Below, piece by piece: positions 14,999 through 23,470 of a DNA stretch of 40,660 nucleotides. Position 1 is the first letter of the stretch. The number at the start of each line of letters is the position of its first letter. Origin of the DNA: a virus; the IMG/VR virus record IMGVR_UViG_3300042731_010106, positions 1 to 40,660 of that record; one strand, written 5' to 3'. The notes below the pieces were generated by a model. That model was not told the origin of the DNA, did not search any database, and saw only the letters and a list, made by a program, of their open reading frames with translations. Made by a program: the position numbers and the translations under genes.

Positions 14999-15190
14999 AT
15001 GAACAATCAATTCAAACCATCAGATAGAAAAATCATTGATGCAATTGTTACTGCTGCAGAACATGTCGGCGGTGTGCATGCTCTTGAAATGATAGGCAAA
15101 CGTAAAAAATGGCGTACCCATGTTTCCAGTGGATATTTATGGTATAGCAACGCAGTAACCCATTCATCAGGAATCGTGAAAATAAAATAA
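14999..15190 (+). CDS. Small hypothetical protein
   Basis: I do not recognise this 63-residue protein (MNNQFKPSDRKIIDAIVTAA...). It is basic in the middle (MIGKRKKWRTHVSSG) and has no clear domain. AAAGGA lies about eight bases before the ATG, supporting translation. It lies between primase and the DUF4373 gene, and may be a small replication accessory or host-directed peptide. Confidence 0.6.
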   Translation: MNNQFKPSDRKIIDAIVTAAEHVGGVHALEMIGKRKKWRTHVSSGYLWYSNAVTHSSGIVKIK

Positions 15191-15224
15191 CGGCGCTCTT
15201 GTTTTTATATACTGAGGAATATGT

Positions 15225-16505
15225 ATGGCCCGACCACAAAAAGAAAACCTCGATTATTTCCCGCATGACTGCAGAGCTTCATCAAATGAACTCCTGGAAA
15301 TATTTGAAATGAAATATCCTAATGGGATTGGATACTCATGGTATTTTAAAACACTCGAACGGATTTATTTCCATCAAGGAAAACTGGATATTTCTGCATC
15401 AGAAACTAGACAAATATTATGCAAAAACTTATCTGTGAAACATGATGAAATAATTGAATATGCAATCAATATAGGATTATTCAGCAAAAAAGAGTATGAA
15501 GAAAACGGTGTATTAACCTCGGAAGAGATAAAAAATAATGTAAAACCTGTTCTACTGAAACGGGAAAAAATGGCTCAGAAATACAGTAAAGGAGTTTCTG
15601 AATCAGAAACCAAACAGAAACCTATCAAAAAACAGGGAAAAACACCCATAGTAGAGGAGAGTATAGGAAAGAAAAGGAAAGTAAATAATACTTTGTCCGC
15701 TTCTTCAAAGGCGGACATCGGATTTAATCTTGAAAACAAAAAACAATCCATTACCGAATTCGACAAACACGCTGCAGCACATCTTGAAAAAGCAGTGCGG
15801 AAACTCCCACCAAGAAAAACCGGTATCACAAATGCAAAACCGACATTATGGGCAAGACACATTTTATTGCTTCGTACAAAAGACAATATTGGAGAACAGG
15901 AAATAAAACGGACATTGAAATGGTACTGTCAACATATCGGGGAAGAATACGTTCCGGAGGCATTCAGCGGGGAAGCTTTCCGCAAAAAGTATCCAGCGAT
16001 TGTCCGACAATGTGAGAAAGCCAATATGGAGCCCATTAAAATCTCACAGGAAGCCCGTGAACTTGTTAAAGATCTTAGTACTCTATCATGGCCTGCTCCG
16101 GCTCTGGAAAGTCTGCCAGCAGCAATACAAATGAGTCTCACAGCTTTTGATAAGTGGTACTGGGATTTGATTTCCTATTCAAAAAAACTTACTGCAGACT
16201 ATGAAGCATGGATTAAAAACAACCTTCCACCGGGAAGGAAGAAAACCGCACCAGGAAATATCCGGTTTGTCGAATGGTTAGTTTCTACCGTTCCTGGAAG
16301 GATTCATTTTATTCGCGGTTGGTTCATAGAACTCAATCGGATTACTGTTAACTGGTTCCAATGGAACGGTGATTTGACTAAATTTGCTTTCCGTATTGAG
16401 AATAAGAGGTTCCAGAAGATCGGAGAACAATGGGCAATTGAGTTTACCGGCAATGCGGACAGATGGACGGAATTTTACAATGCAATGATGACAGAAATGA
16501 AATGA
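15225..16505 (+). CDS. DUF4373 (Lin1244/Lin1753-like) replication protein
   Basis: The 426-residue protein opens MARPQKENLDYFPHDCRASS, the hallmark of the Lin1244/Lin1753 N-terminal domain in phage replication initiators and helicase loaders. Residues about 1-105 are that winged-helix-like part. A hydrophilic Lys/Glu/Ser-rich linker (about 105-190) follows, then a C-terminal region rich in Trp and aromatic residues that I cannot name (about 190-426). Its place between primase and the DnaB-like ATPase fits origin recognition or helicase loading. No ATPase motif is visible, so a DnaC-type loader is unlikely. Confidence 0.7.
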   Translation: MARPQKENLDYFPHDCRASSNELLEIFEMKYPNGIGYSWYFKTLERIYFHQGKLDISASETRQILCKNLSVKHDEIIEYAINIGLFSKKEYEENGVLTSEEIKNNVKPVLLKREKMAQKYSKGVSESETKQKPIKKQGKTPIVEESIGKKRKVNNTLSASSKADIGFNLENKKQSITEFDKHAAAHLEKAVRKLPPRKTGITNAKPTLWARHILLLRTKDNIGEQEIKRTLKWYCQHIGEEYVPEAFSGEAFRKKYPAIVRQCEKANMEPIKISQEARELVKDLSTLSWPAPALESLPAAIQMSLTAFDKWYWDLISYSKKLTADYEAWIKNNLPPGRKKTAPGNIRFVEWLVSTVPGRIHFIRGWFIELNRITVNWFQWNGDLTKFAFRIENKRFQKIGEQWAIEFTGNADRWTEFYNAMMTEMK

Positions 16506-16526
16506 GAGAATTACTATTATTTACTG

Positions 16527-17969
16527 ATGATAGGAAATGTTCTTCATGAAGAAAGAAAAGGCAAAAGGATTATTTTGAAAACAACCAGATGTGATAGCAA
16601 TATTGAAAAGCAGATCCTTACCGGGATGATAATGTCAACTACAGTACTTGGACATATTGTTTCAAAATGGAGACCAGGCGGATTATTCCGGAGTAAATGG
16701 GCGAATCTTGTTTCCAAATGGTGCATCAGGTACTATAAAAAATACACAGTCTCTCCATGTGAAAATATTGTCGGGTTGTTCAAACAATGGGCTGAAAGAG
16801 TTAATGATGAAGACACAATCGATCTTGTTGACAAATTCCTTTCCGGTCTTAGCAATGAATATGAAACCGGTGTAGAAAAAATAAATCCGGAGTATCTCCT
16901 TGATCTTGCTGGACAGCATTTCAATTCTGTGTTACTTGAAAATACTGCTGAAGCAATAAAAGCACATATTGACCTCGGAAACATAGACAAAGCAGAAGCT
17001 ATTGTAGCTCAATGGAATCGTGTTGAGATGGGGGTTGGTGCCGGGATAGATGTTCTTCATGACATAGAAGCCATACGAAGTGCCTTTGAATCAAATGAAA
17101 AACCATTGATCCGGTATCCGGGAGCTCTCGGAAAGTTTTTCGGCTCCCAGTTTGCCCGTGATGAATTTGTCGCCTTCATGGGAGCAGCAAAAAAAAATAA
17201 AACCTGGTGGCTCATGGATGTAGCATGGCAAGGAATGCTGCAGGGGAAACGGGTCGCATTTTTTGAGGTGGGAGATATGAGCCAGAATCAAATCATGAAA
17301 CGTTTCATGTGCCGAACAGCAGGACACCCGGTAAAACCTCCATTCGAATTTGATATTCCGATAAGTATTTCTCGTGAACAGAATCAGGAACAGGCGATAG
17401 TTGAAACTGATTTTAGGGTGTTTGGTTCAGCTCTTGATTGGAAAACCGCATGGGAGGGTTGCCAGAAGAAATTGAGGCGCCATAAAAAATCATTATTGAA
17501 ATTATCCGTTCATCCGAATGGAACGATAAACGTTGAAGGGATTCGGGCAATACTTGATATATGGGAACGTGATGAGTGGATTCCTGATATTATAGCTATC
17601 GATTATGCAGATATCCTCGCTCCACCAACGGGACAAAAAGCTGGAGAGCGGGAATCAATAAATGAAACATGGAAGCAGCTTCGAAGCCTGAGTCAATCAA
17701 AACATATCCTTGTCATAACAGCTACTCAGGGGGATGCCGGGAGTTATAATACGCGAGTGATACGTAGTAGCAATTTTTCTGACGACCGCCGGAAAAACGA
17801 TCACGTGACAGCAATGATTGGAATAAATGCAACTGATGAAGAAAAGAGGTATGGGATTTGTCGGTTGAACTGGGTAATTCGACGGGAGGAAGCCTTTTTT
17901 GAAAACCAGTGTGTGCATGTTGTTGGATGCCTTGGGATCGGTCGTCCTCATATGTTTTCAACTTTTTAA
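16527..17969 (+). CDS. DnaB-like replicative helicase with altered Walker A
   Basis: Residues 195-480 form a RecA-type motor of the DnaB family in this 480-residue protein: FVAFMGAAKKNKTWWLMDVA with the P-loop at 219-226, Walker B IIAIDYADIL (355-364), QLRSLSQSKHILVITATQ and RSSNFSDD near the C-terminus. The N-terminal ~170 residues are helical, as in DnaB's collar region. The P-loop is GAAKKNKT instead of GxxxxGKT: the Lys and Thr remain but the preceding Gly is Asn. Similar loops occur in some phage helicases. The enzyme should unwind the fork with the adjoining primase. The start at 16527 lacks a strong SD. Confidence 0.75.
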   Translation: MIGNVLHEERKGKRIILKTTRCDSNIEKQILTGMIMSTTVLGHIVSKWRPGGLFRSKWANLVSKWCIRYYKKYTVSPCENIVGLFKQWAERVNDEDTIDLVDKFLSGLSNEYETGVEKINPEYLLDLAGQHFNSVLLENTAEAIKAHIDLGNIDKAEAIVAQWNRVEMGVGAGIDVLHDIEAIRSAFESNEKPLIRYPGALGKFFGSQFARDEFVAFMGAAKKNKTWWLMDVAWQGMLQGKRVAFFEVGDMSQNQIMKRFMCRTAGHPVKPPFEFDIPISISREQNQEQAIVETDFRVFGSALDWKTAWEGCQKKLRRHKKSLLKLSVHPNGTINVEGIRAILDIWERDEWIPDIIAIDYADILAPPTGQKAGERESINETWKQLRSLSQSKHILVITATQGDAGSYNTRVIRSSNFSDDRRKNDHVTAMIGINATDEEKRYGICRLNWVIRREEAFFENQCVHVVGCLGIGRPHMFSTF

Positions 17970-17991
17970 AAAATTTCATTATTTTGAACAA

Positions 17992-18019
17992 CCCATAACG
18001 ATAATTATAAGAGAAAGGG
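17992..18019 (+). promoter_or_regulatory. Conserved intergenic TAACGAT motif, copy 2
   Basis: CCCATAACGATAATTATAAG follows the helicase stop by 22 bases, just before the SD of the next gene. It shares CCCRTAACGAT and the AT-rich tail with the copies at 14861 and 23435. Confidence 0.45.
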
Positions 18020-18026
18020 AATCAAT

Positions 18027-18719
18027 ATGATTAATATTACCAGAGACGAAGCAGTCAGACTCTTTATTGCGCTTGGAAGTAAAACGGCGGATAAATGGGG
18101 TCGAAAACAAATGACGGAAAAAATTTATAAAATCGATGAAATGATTGACACAAAAATCAAAATTCCTCCTGATATTAAACCTTTACTGAATTCTGTTCTC
18201 ATAGCAATAGAAAACAAAGAAGTAATTACACTTACAAAAAACCGGATTGAGCTGGTTACTCCTGTTTCTAATGAACAGGAAACTATCGCAGAAACATATT
18301 CAGTGTATGTGCATCCTGAATCTGATTCTGTTTTTGTTGCTCCTGACAATAGTATTGATGACGGATTGACACAGGCTGTTATCGACAAGCTTTCGAAAAA
18401 GGAGGCTGAAGAACAGAAAAAAGTTATTGAAAAAAAGTATCTTGAAAAGAATGCAAAAAGCAACATCGAACAGGGAATAGAATTAGAACCACCACAGGGA
18501 GTGCAGATCAAAAAACCGGATAGTGTTCGAATACTCAAAAGCCGCTCCTATTGTGCTGGGGTGGTGATCCGAAAACATGGAATATCTGCCGGGATAACGG
18601 AAGCCATGGTGAACGAAGTTGACAAGATGCATAAGAAAAGAAACAGACAAGAAAGTATGTATCGTCTACGTCTCGCCTGGCATGCAATTTACGGATTTTG
18701 TGGTCTTGAGACCAGATAA
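18027..18719 (+). CDS. Hypothetical protein of the replication block
   Basis: I do not recognise this 230-residue protein. Two compact ends flank a charged middle: residues 1-70 (ITRDEAVRLFIALGSKTADKW) and 170-230 (SYCAGVVIRKHGISAGITEA, then RLRLAWHAIYGF), joined by a Glu/Lys-rich linker (about 125-160). AGAAAGGG lies before the ATG. It precedes the clamp gene with a 22-base gap. A replication accessory role is inferred from position only. Confidence 0.65.
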   Translation: MINITRDEAVRLFIALGSKTADKWGRKQMTEKIYKIDEMIDTKIKIPPDIKPLLNSVLIAIENKEVITLTKNRIELVTPVSNEQETIAETYSVYVHPESDSVFVAPDNSIDDGLTQAVIDKLSKKEAEEQKKVIEKKYLEKNAKSNIEQGIELEPPQGVQIKKPDSVRILKSRSYCAGVVIRKHGISAGITEAMVNEVDKMHKKRNRQESMYRLRLAWHAIYGFCGLETR

Positions 18720-18741
18720 CATATAGCAATAAGGAGTCAAA

Positions 18742-19746
18742 ATGAAAATCAATCGCGAACAGTTTCTCAGGAAACTTGAATCTGTAATGCTAAGAATTGA
18801 TGTGCGGGAACCCATTGAACAGAGCAGCTGTTTCATTTTTAAAGAAGGGAAAATAATAACTTTCAATGATGAAGTTTTCCGCAGTATTGAATCCAATATT
18901 GATATTGAAGGAGCTGTTGCTGCAAAACCTCTTCTTGCTATTCTCAGAAAACTTGTTGAAGAGGAAATCGATATCAGATTGAAAGACGGGGGTGGACAAC
19001 TTCTTATCAAGGGCAAAGGACGTCGGGCGGGGGTTATGCTTGAACCAGTAACTAATCAGTGGGTTGGTGTGATTGAACCCCCGGAAAAATGGATTAACCT
19101 CCCCGCTAATTTTACTGACGCCATAGAGATCGTACAACAATGCACCGGGAAGGACGTGAACAATTTTCAGTTGACATGCGTTCATATTACAAATGAGTAT
19201 CTGGAATCCTGTGATAATTTTCAGGTGATCCGGTTTCCGGTTGAACTCAGTCTCAATGAATCATGTCTTATTCGTGGAGATAGTATAAAAGATATCGTGG
19301 GTCTTGGAATGATAAAGATCAGTGAAACAAAATCATGGCTTCATTTCCAGAATTCGGATGGACTGATATTTTCCGTTCGCCGTGATATTTCAGAGTATCC
19401 CGATCTTGGAAGAATCCTTGATGTAAACGGAGAAAAAACCAGTCTTCCGGGCGGGCTTTCCGAAGCAATAAGCAGGGCAGAAGTATTTAGTTCTGAAAAC
19501 AGCGACAACAATATAGTAATTGTAAAACTATCTCCTGGAAAGCTTTGTATTACTGGAACAGGGGTAAACGGATGGTATGAGGAACATCAGAGAATAAAAT
19601 GGGAAAGCGAGTCAATTTCTTTCTCCATCTCCCCGAAACTTCTCAGTAACATTTCCAAGAAATCTACTGATTGTCTTATTGGAAACAAACGTCTAAAAGT
19701 AGACAATGGAAAATACCAGTATGTGACTGTTCTTGGGGGAGTATGA
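18742..19746 (+). CDS. dnaN: DNA polymerase sliding clamp (beta clamp-like)
   Basis: At 334 residues it is close to bacterial DnaN in size, with the same look: MKINREQFLRKLESV, CFIFKEGKIITFNDEVFRSI and AKPLLAILRKLVEEEIDI in the first ~75 residues, a middle domain (VHITNEYLESCDNFQVIRFP) and a C-terminal domain ending KVDNGKYQYVTVLGGV. The C-terminal tail replaces the usual YVLMPM-like end. Clamps have no catalytic motifs, so the call rests on layout, on the nearby AAA+ clamp loader and on the polymerase. The clamp would tether the polymerase to DNA. The stop overlaps the next start as ATGA. Confidence 0.68.
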   Translation: MKINREQFLRKLESVMLRIDVREPIEQSSCFIFKEGKIITFNDEVFRSIESNIDIEGAVAAKPLLAILRKLVEEEIDIRLKDGGGQLLIKGKGRRAGVMLEPVTNQWVGVIEPPEKWINLPANFTDAIEIVQQCTGKDVNNFQLTCVHITNEYLESCDNFQVIRFPVELSLNESCLIRGDSIKDIVGLGMIKISETKSWLHFQNSDGLIFSVRRDISEYPDLGRILDVNGEKTSLPGGLSEAISRAEVFSSENSDNNIVIVKLSPGKLCITGTGVNGWYEEHQRIKWESESISFSISPKLLSNISKKSTDCLIGNKRLKVDNGKYQYVTVLGGV

Positions 19747-20042
19747 TGCAGCCTTTGTTTGCTGAAATTCTGACAACTGATGAAAAATCCACTTATGCTG
19801 TGGCTTGGGTTTTCAGTAAACCGGTACTACGAAAATATACTGGTGAGAATCATTATAAAAGAGCCTGTGAATGGATAACAAGCTGGCAGCAACATTTTGA
19901 CCGTGAATGGTTTTTTGTAAAAGATGTCTTTACGAAAACCATGGATGAATTCATTAATGTCCTTTCTCTACATGGTGTCAAAAGTGACATGCTTTTAAAA
20001 GTCAAAAAAACCATTCTGGAGCATTCCGTTTTGTATGAATAA
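19743..20042 (+). CDS. Hypothetical protein between clamp and UDG-exonuclease
   Basis: I do not recognise this 99-residue protein. The ATG at 19743 (or 19746) is preferred over in-frame codons inside the clamp gene because GGGGGAG lies just before it and it forms an ATGA overlap. It starts MMQPLFAEILTTDEKS, is rich in Trp and aromatics (WVFSKPVLRKY, WITSWQQHF) and overlaps the UDG-exonuclease gene by eight bases. The tight packing shows that it is translated with the polymerase-associated genes. Confidence 0.6.
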   Translation: MMQPLFAEILTTDEKSTYAVAWVFSKPVLRKYTGENHYKRACEWITSWQQHFDREWFFVKDVFTKTMDEFINVLSLHGVKSDMLLKVKKTILEHSVLYE

Positions 20043-21267
20043 AGGATTTTTTAGTACCACAAAAATAATCCCGCAGCGACGCACCAGAAGCATTCCGCAA
20101 TGTGGGGCTTGTGGGTTGTATCGGGGATGCATATCCCCCCGTATGCCAGTAACTGGTGATGGGGGTCGGAAAGTATTATTTGTTGCAGAAGCCCCCGGAA
20201 GGAATGAAGATGAACAAGGAATCCAGCTTATTGGAAAAGCAGGTCAGTATCTACGTCGAGTTCTTCTACATCTTGATTTTGATTTGGATGAAGATGCATG
20301 GAAAACAAACGCTATCATTTGTCGGCCACCCGGGAACAGGAGTCCTACTTCCGCCGAAATATCCTATTGTGAACCGAATCTATTTTTAGCAATAAAGGAA
20401 TACCGGCCAAATGTGATAATTCCTCTCGGGGGAGCTGCAATTTCAGCGGTAATCGGGCCTTTACGTCCTGGCGATGATATTGGGCAAACTGGTCGATGGA
20501 TAGGATGGAATATACCGGATCAGACGCTTAACGTCTGGATATGCCCGACATGGCATCCATCATATCTTCTCCGACAATCCGATAGTGTATTAAACAGACA
20601 ATTTAAAGAGCATTTAAAAACCGCTATTGCACATAATGAACGCCCATGGACAGAAGCGCCTCCAGACTGGAAAAAAGATATAAAAATAGTACTTGATCCA
20701 GAAGCCGCCGTAAAGTGGATTAAAAAATGTGCCAAAATGAAAACTGGTGCGATTGCATGGGATTACGAAACAAATTGTTTGAAACCCGACTGGCAGGAAT
20801 CAAAAATAGCTTCCTGTTCAATAGCATGGGGACGATATGAACCAGAGAAATGTATTGCTTTCCCATGGAGCAAGTCGGTTGTTCCAGCAATGCAAAAATT
20901 ATTAAGCAGTCCTGTTCCCAAAATCGCCTCAAATCTGAAATTTGAAAACCGATGGACAAAAAAAGAATTTGGACATTGTGTCCGGACGTGGGTGTGGGAT
21001 ACAATGCTTGCTGCTCATGTGTGTAATAACCGGAGTGGGATTACCAGCGTAAAATTTCAGGCATATGTCCGTCTTGGTGCGCCATTATGGAACCAGAAGA
21101 TTGATCCATTTTTAAAATCAAGTAAAAACTCACATTTTAACAAGGTTTTTGAAGCTGATATTGAAGATTTGCTGCTTTACAATGGGCTTGATTCCATTCT
21201 GGAATTCCGGGTTGCATGTGATCAAATAAAGGAATTAGGTGAGGAGTTGCCATGGTATAACGGTTAA
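20035..21267 (+). CDS. Family 4-type uracil-DNA glycosylase fused to DnaQ-like 3'-5' exonuclease
   Basis: In 410 residues there are two enzymes. The N-terminal glycosylase (about 15-205) has the four cysteines of the 4Fe-4S family (C23, C26, C96, C112), motif 1 EAPGRNED (52-59) and motif 2 HPSYLL (174-179). It removes uracil from DNA. The C-terminal part (about 236-400) is the proofreading exonuclease seen at the front of family A polymerases: D243 and E245 (WDYETN), N300/E304 (SNLKFENRW) and Y382/D386 (YNGLDS). The second-motif Asp is Glu, a conservative change. The polymerase is a separate gene 73 bases on. Uracil excision, proofreading and synthesis are thus linked. Confidence 0.85.
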   Translation: MNKGFFSTTKIIPQRRTRSIPQCGACGLYRGCISPRMPVTGDGGRKVLFVAEAPGRNEDEQGIQLIGKAGQYLRRVLLHLDFDLDEDAWKTNAIICRPPGNRSPTSAEISYCEPNLFLAIKEYRPNVIIPLGGAAISAVIGPLRPGDDIGQTGRWIGWNIPDQTLNVWICPTWHPSYLLRQSDSVLNRQFKEHLKTAIAHNERPWTEAPPDWKKDIKIVLDPEAAVKWIKKCAKMKTGAIAWDYETNCLKPDWQESKIASCSIAWGRYEPEKCIAFPWSKSVVPAMQKLLSSPVPKIASNLKFENRWTKKEFGHCVRTWVWDTMLAAHVCNNRSGITSVKFQAYVRLGAPLWNQKIDPFLKSSKNSHFNKVFEADIEDLLLYNGLDSILEFRVACDQIKELGEELPWYNG

Positions 21268-21340
21268 TAGAAATGATATTATTCTGTAACTAAAGAAAAG
21301 TATTTTCATCAAAACGAATAGCATGCTAAAGCAGGAATAA

Positions 21341-22711
21341 ATGAAAAAAATTGACGGATATAGGCTCCTTCATCAGGGTGTTATTGCTTTATCGGAAATG
21401 GAAGCGAATGGAATGCGTATTGATATTTCATATCTTGATAAAGCTACCAAGGAAATAACAGACAGAATAAAAAATCTTGAGGAGAAATTACGTGGATGTA
21501 AAGAGTATAAACTCCAGCGCCGGAAATATGGAGCAAAAACCAATTTGAATAGCCGCCTGCAACTTGGTTCTGTTTTGTTTAATGATATGGAATATGAACC
21601 CCTTTCCCGTACTGCCACTGGTCGTACACAGGTCAATGAAACCGTTCTGGAAAAGATAAACACAAAATACACACGGGGGTTTATTCGACTTGAAAAGCTC
21701 AATAAACTGCTTTCTACTTATTTGTATGGTATAAAACATGAGCTATGCGGAGAATATGTTCATGCTTTTTTCGGTCTCCATCTCGTTACTAGCTACCGGG
21801 GACAATCTGATAGCCCGAATCTGCAGAATATTCCGATTCGTGATCCAGTACAAGGGCCTATTATAAGAAAAGCTTTTATTCCTGAAAGCGGATCCGCTCT
21901 TGTGGAAATAGATTACTCATCTGCAGAGGTTCGGGCTGCATGTGCATTATCTGGTGATGAAAAATTAACATATGACGCAATACAAGGAGATATGCATCGG
22001 GATATGGCAGCAGAATGTTACATGTTAAATAAAAAAGATGTGACTAAAAAAGTGAGGCAGGCAGGGAAGAATAGTTTTGTTTTCCCTGAGTTCTATGGTG
22101 ATTATTATAAACAGGTTTCAGCAAATCTTTGGGAAGCTATTGAACGGAATAAATTGACCACTGCTTCTAAAACGTCTCTTTATGATCATTTACTTTCAAA
22201 GGGAATAACCAGTTGCGGAAAATGTGATCCCGATGAAAAAGCAATTCCCGGAACCTTTGAATTTCATATTCAGCAAGTCGAGGACCGATTCTGGAATAAA
22301 CGATTCAAAGTATATAATGCAAAGCGCAAGCAATGGATCGAAGACTATAATAATCAGGGATATATTGATCTTGTAACCGGATTCAGATGTAATGGACCTA
22401 TGACAAAAAATCAGGTGATAAACATGCCTATTCAGGGACCCGCTTTTCATTGCCTTCTCTGGTCCCTTGTTAAGCTAACAAAAGAACTAAAACGCAGGAA
22501 AATGAAAACAAAATTAATATGCCAGATTCATGATAGCATAATTGCCAACGTTCCTCTTGTAGAACTTGATGATTATTTGATACTTGCCCAAGAAATAACA
22601 ACCAGGAAAATACGGGAAGAGTGGAACTGGATAACCGTACCACTGGTTGTAGAAGCTGAAGTATCCACAACAAATTGGTATGAGAAGAAACATATTAACA
22701 TAGGAGTATAA
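21341..22711 (+). CDS. Family A DNA polymerase, catalytic domain only
   Basis: The 456-residue protein holds the palm, fingers and thumb of a PolA enzyme: SYRGQSDSPNLQNIPIRDP (151-169), motif A VEIDYSSAEVRAA with D191, motif B with R239, K243 and YG at 252-253, and motif C QIHDSI with H397 and D398. It has no exonuclease domain; that lies in the gene before. An insertion with SCGKC (291-295) follows motif B. GCAGGA stands seven bases before ATG. This is the likely replicative polymerase, working with the clamp and clamp loader. The split falls exactly between the exonuclease and polymerase domains. Confidence 0.92.
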   Translation: MKKIDGYRLLHQGVIALSEMEANGMRIDISYLDKATKEITDRIKNLEEKLRGCKEYKLQRRKYGAKTNLNSRLQLGSVLFNDMEYEPLSRTATGRTQVNETVLEKINTKYTRGFIRLEKLNKLLSTYLYGIKHELCGEYVHAFFGLHLVTSYRGQSDSPNLQNIPIRDPVQGPIIRKAFIPESGSALVEIDYSSAEVRAACALSGDEKLTYDAIQGDMHRDMAAECYMLNKKDVTKKVRQAGKNSFVFPEFYGDYYKQVSANLWEAIERNKLTTASKTSLYDHLLSKGITSCGKCDPDEKAIPGTFEFHIQQVEDRFWNKRFKVYNAKRKQWIEDYNNQGYIDLVTGFRCNGPMTKNQVINMPIQGPAFHCLLWSLVKLTKELKRRKMKTKLICQIHDSIIANVPLVELDDYLILAQEITTRKIREEWNWITVPLVVEAEVSTTNWYEKKHINIGV

Positions 22712-22712
22712 T

Positions 22713-22904
22713 ATGCAAACACCGAACGAAATGAGGCAGGAACTGGAATCTGCACTCAGTAATATTGATATCAATCAAGAACATATGAAAATGCTTACAG
22801 ACAAACAATCAAAAATGTTTTATGAAAGATATAAATCCCTTATTGATTCCGGTTTCAGCAAGGAACAGGCTTTTGAACTTGTAAAAGATCGCGGATTATC
22901 ATAA
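22713..22904 (+). CDS. Small helical hypothetical protein
   Basis: This 63-residue protein (MQTPNEMRQELESALSNIDI...) is mostly helical and charged, with a C-terminal GFSKEQAFELVKDRG segment like a UBA-type or helix-hairpin end. AGGAG lies nine bases before the ATG, and the gene begins right after the polymerase stop. I cannot assign a role. The location suggests a polymerase or replication accessory. Confidence 0.6.
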   Translation: MQTPNEMRQELESALSNIDINQEHMKMLTDKQSKMFYERYKSLIDSGFSKEQAFELVKDRGLS

Positions 22905-22905
22905 A

Positions 22906-23433
22906 ATGCTATTAATTCCAAAATACACACATGGTGGTTTTCCTACTTCCCAGGCTTTACATTGGAACAAGGAAACATACCAGAGACTCGGTAAGATAAT
23001 TGTTTCCATGATGACCGGCACACCAGAAGTGGCAAAACGCGCGTATTGTGAATATTATGAACTGAAACGATATTTTCTTGCTGATGAATTTGAAGAGAAA
23101 ATTAATGAACTGGATCGTTTCAGAAAAAATCTTGGGGCTGAAACTGTTCATAATGTACTGGAAATAATAAAGGAACAATTGATTGTAAATGGTGATCTTG
23201 AATTTAATATAAACCAACAACCTATTATCCCTGATTTCGAAAAATCAGAAAATGGAAAGGAGCTAGATTTAATGAAATCAAGAATCATAGAGATAAGTTT
23301 TTCACGTGTAAAAAATTTGGGTAACTATGAAAATTGTAGGGTTGGGGCCAAAGCAGAAATTCATCCTGATGAAAAACCGGCAAACGTCATGAAAAAATTA
23401 CGCACTTGGGTAGAAAAACAAACAGAAGAATAA
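22906..23433 (+). CDS. Hypothetical protein
   Basis: I do not recognise this 175-residue protein. The N-terminal part has MLLIPKYTHGGFPTSQALHW and a helical stretch (about 20-95). The C-terminal third (about 120-175) reads MKSRIIEISFSRVKNLGNYENC ... PDEKPANVMKKLRTWV, a beta-strand layout seen in phage proteins that sit beside replication genes. The start is one base after the previous stop. It precedes the clamp-loader gene by 37 bases. Confidence 0.6.
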   Translation: MLLIPKYTHGGFPTSQALHWNKETYQRLGKIIVSMMTGTPEVAKRAYCEYYELKRYFLADEFEEKINELDRFRKNLGAETVHNVLEIIKEQLIVNGDLEFNINQQPIIPDFEKSENGKELDLMKSRIIEISFSRVKNLGNYENCRVGAKAEIHPDEKPANVMKKLRTWVEKQTEE

Positions 23434-23434
23434 A

Positions 23435-23460
23435 CTCATAACGATTAATACATAAAGGAG
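23435..23460 (+). promoter_or_regulatory. Conserved intergenic TAACGATTAATA motif, copy 3
   Basis: CTCATAACGATTAATACATA begins one base after the preceding stop and is followed by AAAGGAG, the SD of the clamp-loader gene. It is nearly identical to copy 1 at 14861 over 17 bases. Confidence 0.5.
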
Positions 23461-23470
23461 ATAAAAATTT

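Noticed and set aside
18125-18538. 137-codon minus-strand frame
   Set aside because: Antisense to a well-placed plus-strand gene with SD; Ser/Phe-rich composition typical of a shadow.
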